Shown: positions 40,802-44,145 of the stretch, in pieces
Layout of the letters: each line of letters begins with the position of its first letter
Position numbering within the stretch: the stretch's first letter is position 1
Virus record (IMG/VR): IMGVR_UViG_3300027963_000116
Location: 1 to 44,145 of that record
DNA: 44,145 nucleotides
DNA from: a virus
Strand: one strand, 5' to 3'
The notes under the pieces: generated by a model
The model's input: the letters and a program-made list of their open reading frames with translations, nothing else
What the model was told of the DNA's origin: nothing
Databases searched by the model: none
Made by a program: the position numbers and the translations under genes

Positions 40802-41058
40802 CCCATTTTCCCGCTAATCTTGCGCCCTTTGGTTGCAGCGCCGTATCCACGCATCACGCCAACACCGTATGGGTTAACTGGAGCATAGTTGCCTTTGCTG
40901 ATACCGCTAATAGACGGATTCATCTCTGTCATGCACTGAGCACCAGTCTCTGTAGGTAGTCCTGCTTTAAGTGCTTTACCAGACATGTCGTGTGGCTGGG
41001 CATAAACGCTGGCGTCACCAACTTCTTTACCCATCATTTTTTTGCTGAATGTAGCCAT
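40798..41058 (-). CDS. small Gly/Met/Lys-rich virion-region protein
   Basis: 86 residues. MATFSKKMMGKEVGDASVYAQPHDMSGK, then NPYGVGVMRGYGAATKGRKISGKMG at the C-terminus, basic and probably flexible. Similar short basic proteins recur across this region. Its stop overlaps the adaptor start by 4 bases. The style is known to me from structural clusters of aquatic phages; no function is established. Possibly a packaged or DNA-binding protein, inference only. Confidence 0.6.
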   Translation of the reverse strand: MATFSKKMMGKEVGDASVYAQPHDMSGKALKAGLPTETGAQCMTEMNPSISGISKGNYAPVNPYGVGVMRGYGAATKGRKISGKMG

Positions 41059-41243
41059 TACTTGCTCCCCTGATTTGTTGCACGGGACATGTTACGTCCT
41101 TGACGCATTCTGTCTTCAGAGGTGGGGCCGCCCTTTTTGAGCTTAGTCATTGGCTTGCCGGGGTGTAGTTTTTTCTCGTGCTTGTGCACTGCACCAGCAA
41201 TCATTTTCTTGTCCTGCTTTAAGTCTTTCTTGTCCATTTTCAA
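41058..41243 (-). CDS. small Lys-rich basic protein
   Basis: 61 residues with about a quarter lysine (MKMDKKDLKQDKKMIAGAVHKHEKKLHPGKPMTKLKKGGPTSEDRMRQGRNMSRATNQ). No hydrophobic core; likely disordered and DNA- or RNA-binding. It starts 4 bases before the zinc-ribbon gene's end region and overlaps the next gene by one base. Function unknown; DNA condensation or packaging is speculation. Confidence 0.6.
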   Translation of the reverse strand: MKMDKKDLKQDKKMIAGAVHKHEKKLHPGKPMTKLKKGGPTSEDRMRQGRNMSRATNQGSK

Positions 41244-41246
41244 CTC

Positions 41247-41636
41247 CTAAGTTGTTGCTATCGTAACTGTACCCAATTGCACCAATAAAGCCAAGTTATT
41301 TGGCGTTAAAGCTGCGTCAAAACTGCTTGATCCACCAACAGGATTCCAGCCCCATTGAAAAATTCTGCTACCACCACCAGACTCGCCGTCTGCTAACAAA
41401 CCAGATACTTGGTAACTCACATCAGGACGCGGGTCACGCACACCTTGCGGGTCACTAACTGGGTACATACCCAACGACAACTGCGGTTGATCTGGGTCCC
41501 AACAAGCGGGGCAAACCAACAGGTTGTACGTTTTTGTCTTGATTACTTCCTTGCGTAACACAGTCAGCTTAAATCTAAACCCACATCGGTCACACTCAGC
41601 AATCGAATTCTTGCCGGATGAAAACCTATTGCCCAT
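41247..41636 (-). CDS. zinc-ribbon virion-region protein
   Basis: 129 residues. Residues 1-45 form a zinc ribbon: CDRCGFRFKL (Cys15, Cys18) and LVCPACWDPDQPQLSLGMYP (Cys, Cys). The remainder is beta-rich (VSYQVSGLLADGESGGGSRIFQWGWNPVGG) and ends NNLALLVQLGTVTIATT. This pattern of CDRCGFR...CPxCW is common in phage connector regions. It may be a structural or regulatory neck protein. It is coupled to the gp4-like gene upstream by overlap of one base. Confidence 0.65.
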   Translation of the reverse strand: MGNRFSSGKNSIAECDRCGFRFKLTVLRKEVIKTKTYNLLVCPACWDPDQPQLSLGMYPVSDPQGVRDPRPDVSYQVSGLLADGESGGGSRIFQWGWNPVGGSSSFDAALTPNNLALLVQLGTVTIATT

Positions 41637-42574
41637 TAGATAAACATCTGACGGGGAACAAGACGGATCGCTGCGCGTTCCTGATCTTCATCCGCTGCCG
41701 TCATCCATGCCTCGTCGTACTGCGCCTTCAAAACCTGCAATCTCTCCATACCACCCGGCACTTTAAGCGCCAAATAGTAAGCCAAACCTGCTGTCAAGCA
41801 GTTAACAAATCTAAACGGTACGTCCATGACGTTAACGCCCCCGCCAGCATCTTGCACGCGACGCATGCGCCAGTAAACAAACTGATATGTCTGGGAGCCG
41901 TCTGGCGTAGGCCAAACGGTAATGCTTTGCTTTTGAACCAAAACAATCGGGGCACTGGCAGTGTGGGCTGCGGCAGTCGTGCCATCTTGCCCGCGTGTGC
42001 AGTTCAAAAGGTAGGCTGGTGTGGCACCGTCTGCCACAGAATATTCGTTGTACCCAATCAACTCACTACCTATCTGAATAAAGCCCGCATTGGGAACACT
42101 CACTAAACTTGTGATTGGGATAGATGTAGCTGTGGCAGTGATTGTCGAAGACAAGGTGCCTGTTAAAACCGAAGACTGCCCCGTCAAACGCTGAATCCAC
42201 ACTTGGATTGGACGGCCTTGGGTTAACTTATTTGGGATCGTAGCGTAAGTAGAAACACTAATACGCGTAATCGTCAAGTCCGCTTGGTTGCTTGGGCTGT
42301 TTGCTTGCGTGCGAATCACATGCTCAAGAATGTCTGCCGTATCGTTTGGCAGTGCGTAGGTGGGTTGCCCTTGGGTCAGGGTAATGACGTCTTGTTCAAA
42401 CGTCCACATGTTGACGCCACGATTAGCCCAGTCTGCAAACAACAAGTTCAAAGACCGACGGGCGGTTCTTAAATCATAGCCCGTACGCATCTCCGAACCC
42501 ACGCGCTCAAACGCCTCCTCCACTATTTCAGAGAGGTCAAGGTTGAACGACGCGTTTCCGGAGGTATATGCCAT
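41636..42574 (-). CDS. tail/neck adaptor-like protein (GYDLRTARRSLN type)
   Basis: 312 residues. NLDLSEIVEEAFERVGSEMRTGYDLRTARRSLNLLFADWANRGVNMWTFEQD is a signature of phage neck/tail tubular proteins in short-tailed phages. The middle (LSSTITATATSIPITSLVSVPNAGFIQIGSELIGYNEYS) is an inserted beta domain. The end (QTYQFVYWRMRRVQDAGGGVNVMDVPFRFVNCLTAGLAYYLALKV) is helical and probably contacts the portal. Likely first in the adaptor pair with the 40058-40801 gene. Role by family style, not proven. Confidence 0.7.
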   Translation of the reverse strand: MAYTSGNASFNLDLSEIVEEAFERVGSEMRTGYDLRTARRSLNLLFADWANRGVNMWTFEQDVITLTQGQPTYALPNDTADILEHVIRTQANSPSNQADLTITRISVSTYATIPNKLTQGRPIQVWIQRLTGQSSVLTGTLSSTITATATSIPITSLVSVPNAGFIQIGSELIGYNEYSVADGATPAYLLNCTRGQDGTTAAAHTASAPIVLVQKQSITVWPTPDGSQTYQFVYWRMRRVQDAGGGVNVMDVPFRFVNCLTAGLAYYLALKVPGGMERLQVLKAQYDEAWMTAADEDQERAAIRLVPRQMFI

Positions 42575-42807
42575 TATCTAAATCCTGCTGTTTTCTTTGC
42601 TATACCTTTAGGCTGGGCTACGAATTGCTTCCCGGCTTTTTTGCCAGCACGCTTTGCACGGGTTGTTGCCGCATACTCCGCAGAACTCAAAGACTTAATT
42701 GCCGCCTCGGGCAAGTAACGCTCACCCGTTTTTGACGATGGCTTTCCCGACTTAGTGCGCCACTTCTGGTCGCCCCAGTTTTTAAGGGATTGCTGTGGCG
42801 CTTTCAA
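42574..42807 (-). CDS. small basic protein, DUF5872-like
   Basis: 77 residues. WGDQKWRTKSGKPSSKTGERYLPEAAIKSLSSAEYAATTRAKRAGKKAGKQFVAQPKGIAKKTAGFR matches a compact basic domain I know as DUF5872 from aquatic phages and large viruses (identification from memory). The pattern WR-T-KSGK...GERYLP...YAATTRAK-K is very conserved there. No enzymatic motif. A DNA-binding or packaged role is possible. Start and stop overlap neighbours by 1 and 4 bases. Confidence 0.65.
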   Translation of the reverse strand: MKAPQQSLKNWGDQKWRTKSGKPSSKTGERYLPEAAIKSLSSAEYAATTRAKRAGKKAGKQFVAQPKGIAKKTAGFR

Positions 42808-43091
42808 TCTTTGTAGCCCCCACCTGCGGCCTTATAGCGTTTAGCCATTACCTGCGCTTTTCTCGCGCTCCATTGCCCTGCACCGGTGCCTACGATTGCC
42901 GCAGCTTTGACGCTGTTAAAAATCCGTTTGCGTAAACCGGGCTTGGTGTAGTTACCAGCCTCATTTACCTTGGACTTGGTCTTGCCACCTTCAGCGTACT
43001 GCACGAAGTCGGTGTCGTCCTTTCGGGCAGTCTTCTTGCCTTTGGGCATTTTGCTGGGGGCTACTGCCCCCATTCCACGGCTGGGCATCAT
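42804..43091 (-). CDS. small basic virion-region protein with KSKVNEAGNYTKPG motif
   Basis: 95 residues. Lys-rich start (SKMPKGKKTARKDD), then VQYAEGGKTKSKVNEAGNYTKPGLRKRIFNSVKAAA and a C-terminus GQWSARKAQVMAKRYKAAGGGYKD. The 'NEAGNYTKPG..R' and 'QWSARKAQ..AK.YK' motifs are frequent in aquatic phage structural regions. Basic and partly disordered. It is 4 bases from the KGG-rich gene. Function unknown; a DNA-associated virion role is inference. Confidence 0.65.
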   Translation of the reverse strand: MMPSRGMGAVAPSKMPKGKKTARKDDTDFVQYAEGGKTKSKVNEAGNYTKPGLRKRIFNSVKAAAIVGTGAGQWSARKAQVMAKRYKAAGGGYKD

Positions 43092-43095
43092 AGGT

Positions 43096-43428
43096 TTAGC
43101 AGGCTCTGCCGCCCTTGTTCATAGAAATCATCTTGCCTTTGGTTTTACCCTTGATCTCAATGCCACCACCTTTTGCCATGCCGCCTTTTGCCATTTTCTT
43201 CATTGGCATTTCTGATTTTTTACCTGCTGCCATTGCTTTTTTCTTGGCAATCATTTCCATGAAAGGGTTTGCTTTAGCCATATCACCACCTCTTTTAAAA
43301 GTTTTGCCTTTATCGGCGTTGTTGAACTCTTTGCCCACGGACTGTGGAACTCCGACTTTCTTGGCAAATGATGGGTTGTTAGCCACCGCAGCCATGAAAT
43401 TGTGTTGTTTCTTACTCGTGCTTGGCAT
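43096..43428 (-). CDS. small basic virion-region protein (SKKQHNFM type)
   Basis: 110 residues. MPSTSKKQHNFMAAVANNPSFAKKVGVPQSVGKEFNNADKGKTF is a recurrent phage motif, followed by a Lys/Met/Gly-rich tail (PMKKMAKGGMAKGGGIEIKGKTKGK). The first 17 bases overlap the holin-like gene upstream. No known activity. Probably one of the set of packaged or assembly proteins. Function unknown. Confidence 0.65.
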   Translation of the reverse strand: MPSTSKKQHNFMAAVANNPSFAKKVGVPQSVGKEFNNADKGKTFKRGGDMAKANPFMEMIAKKKAMAAGKKSEMPMKKMAKGGMAKGGGIEIKGKTKGKMISMNKGGRAC

Positions 43429-43600
43429 ACTTAGCCACCAAGTTTTTAACTGTTTCGGTTTCCCAAATACGCAAAATTAACCACACAATGGTCAATATTC
43501 CACCAATGAGTCCTACGAGTGGAGTTACCCAGCCCATGAAACCACCAAGCCCAACAACCACAGCCGCGCCGTCAGTCATTGTTTTTACGTCGTTGTTCAT
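43412..43600 (-). CDS. class II holin-like two-TM protein
   Basis: 62 residues; AAAGGATTT before the ATG. Two hydrophobic stretches (AAVVVGLGGFMGWVTPLVGLIGGILTIVWLILRIW) separated by a short turn, and a charged C-terminus (ETETVKNLVAKYAKHE). The size, the start DGAAVVV..., and the RIWETETVK end are like T7-type class II holins. It lies far from the endolysin, so it may be a second holin, or a membrane protein with another role. Stop overlaps the following gene by 17 bases. Confidence 0.65.
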   Translation of the reverse strand: MNNDVKTMTDGAAVVVGLGGFMGWVTPLVGLIGGILTIVWLILRIWETETVKNLVAKYAKHE

Positions 43601-43609
43601 ATAAATCCT

Positions 43610-43864
43610 TTAACATTTCCAAGCCCGTAGGCTTTTGTTAATCCTAGAGTTAGGATCTTTTGCTGTCTTGGGTGAAGTTAACTTCTTTTTCATCCCTTCC
43701 ATGCGGGCACAAAAAGAATCTTTACGACTGCCACCCTCTGGCTGCGGAGCCTTTAGTCCGGGTTTACCCGGATTGGCTTTGTTGTAGGAAGCCCTGCCCT
43801 TGGCGTTCAAGCCACCTTTCTCGGACTTGCCTTCTTTGCGTTGCCATGCTGGTGATTTAGCCAT
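43610..43864 (-). CDS. small basic protein, DUF6321-like
   Basis: 84 residues. SPAWQRKEGKSEKGGLNAKGRASYNKANPGKPGLKAPQPEGGSRKDSFCARMEGMKKKLTSPKTAKDPNSRINKSLRAWKC is a well-conserved phage domain that I know as DUF6321 (identification from memory). Key features are the KEGK..KGGLN...G..SY motif, LKAPQPEGG and the C-terminal Cys with conserved Cys in SFCARM. The ATG overlaps the previous gene by 8 bases. Molecular role is unknown; basic composition suggests nucleic-acid contact. Confidence 0.7.
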   Translation of the reverse strand: MAKSPAWQRKEGKSEKGGLNAKGRASYNKANPGKPGLKAPQPEGGSRKDSFCARMEGMKKKLTSPKTAKDPNSRINKSLRAWKC

Positions 43865-44145
43865 TTACAACTTTCAAACGTGACTCTCGAATATTCTCGA
43901 GCAATGGTATAACAACATTCTCTCGGAAGTTATTAGTGAACGATTCGCTACCAATATGTGGGAGGCTGATGTCTACGTCGATATGGACTGTAAAGCCCAT
44001 GTCTGTTGCTCTGTCGCAAAACAAATAGTCCTCGCCAACATACTGGTCATCTCTAATATCAAAGTCAAACAACGAATACATTCTCTCGCCTGTAGCCTTG
44101 TTCTTGTATGACCACTCAGGATGTGCTTCACCCATCTTCTCGATG
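43857..44145 (-). CDS. C-terminal part of glycosyltransferase-like protein (5' end outside window)
   Basis: The frame is open from the window's right edge; an internal ATG at 44135 gives 92 residues, but codons I-E-K continue upstream, so the true start is probably outside. YVGEDYLFCDRATDMGFTVHIDVDISLPHIGSESF is the conserved C-terminal part of GT-A/GT2-like phage proteins: GED, CDRA, then a strand and HIG. Such enzymes may glycosylate phage DNA or virion proteins. The sugar and target are not visible. Confidence in the fold is moderate because the N-terminal nucleotide-sugar domain is missing. Confidence 0.65.
   Translation of the reverse strand, partial: IEKMGEAHPEWSYKNKATGERMYSLFDFDIRDDQYVGEDYLFCDRATDMGFTVHIDVDISLPHIGSESFTNNFRENVVIPLLENIRESRLKVVNG

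Noticed and set aside
1-44145. Search for attachment site, tRNA genes and iteron-type origin
   Set aside because: Nothing convincing was seen by eye; a tRNAscan-SE run and a repeat search would settle it.

Overview
This window is one contiguous stretch of a tailed double-stranded DNA phage genome. No bacterial housekeeping gene, rRNA, recognisable tRNA or integrase is visible. Genes are tightly packed, with many ATGA or TAATG stop/start overlaps and AAGGAG-type ribosome binding sites, so the host is a Gram-negative-like bacterium using standard Shine-Dalgarno initiation. The structural genes (head-tail adaptor-like proteins, a large nozzle/stabilisation-like protein, very large ejection-type proteins, many fibre genes, no sheath and no tape-measure gene in view) fit a short-tailed (podovirus-like) phage. 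Several protein styles resemble uncultured aquatic phages as I recall them; an aquatic proteobacterial host is an inference that the sequence does not prove.

Layout. (1) Plus strand, 1-12663: early and replication arm. It runs from small proteins, a methyltransferase-like protein and an NrdR-type zinc ribbon overlapped by a second small gene, through a 167-base gap with a 23-codon leader ORF and three inverted repeats, to a VRR-NUC nuclease, a family A DNA polymerase with 3'-5' exonuclease, an HExxH metalloprotease, a RecB/Cas4-like PD-(D/E)XK nuclease, an HNH nuclease, a pair of paralogous small proteins, an SNF2-type helicase, a probable single-stranded DNA-binding protein, a helix-turn-helix protein, a 969-residue primase-helicase and a last small protein. 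(2) Minus strand, 44145 down to 12560: virion and lysis arm. In transcription order it holds a glycosyltransferase-like fragment, many small basic proteins and a holin-like protein, head-tail connector proteins, a long array of fibre/adhesin genes (38929 down to 30655), a lysis cassette (spanin-like protein, three-TM holin, M15 endolysin), a stabilisation/nozzle-like protein, several Gly-rich virion proteins and finally a 2946-residue giant protein with a metallopeptidase motif. The two arms converge and their last genes overlap tail to tail at 12560-12663.

How it works together. The plus arm supplies most of a replisome (polymerase, primase-helicase, SSB candidate, SNF2 helicase) and several nucleases for host DNA breakdown, recombination or genome processing. 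The minus arm builds the neck, fibres and ejected proteins and then lyses the cell. Terminase, portal and major capsid genes are absent and presumably lie beyond the right edge, upstream in minus-strand transcription.

The parts that look least described are the leader-ORF/inverted-repeat region at 1349-1515, the paralogous pair at 5318-6034, the duplicated fibre-plus-55-residue-protein units at 31645-34114, the exact 20-residue repeat protein at 38120-38929, and the giant protein at 12560-21400.
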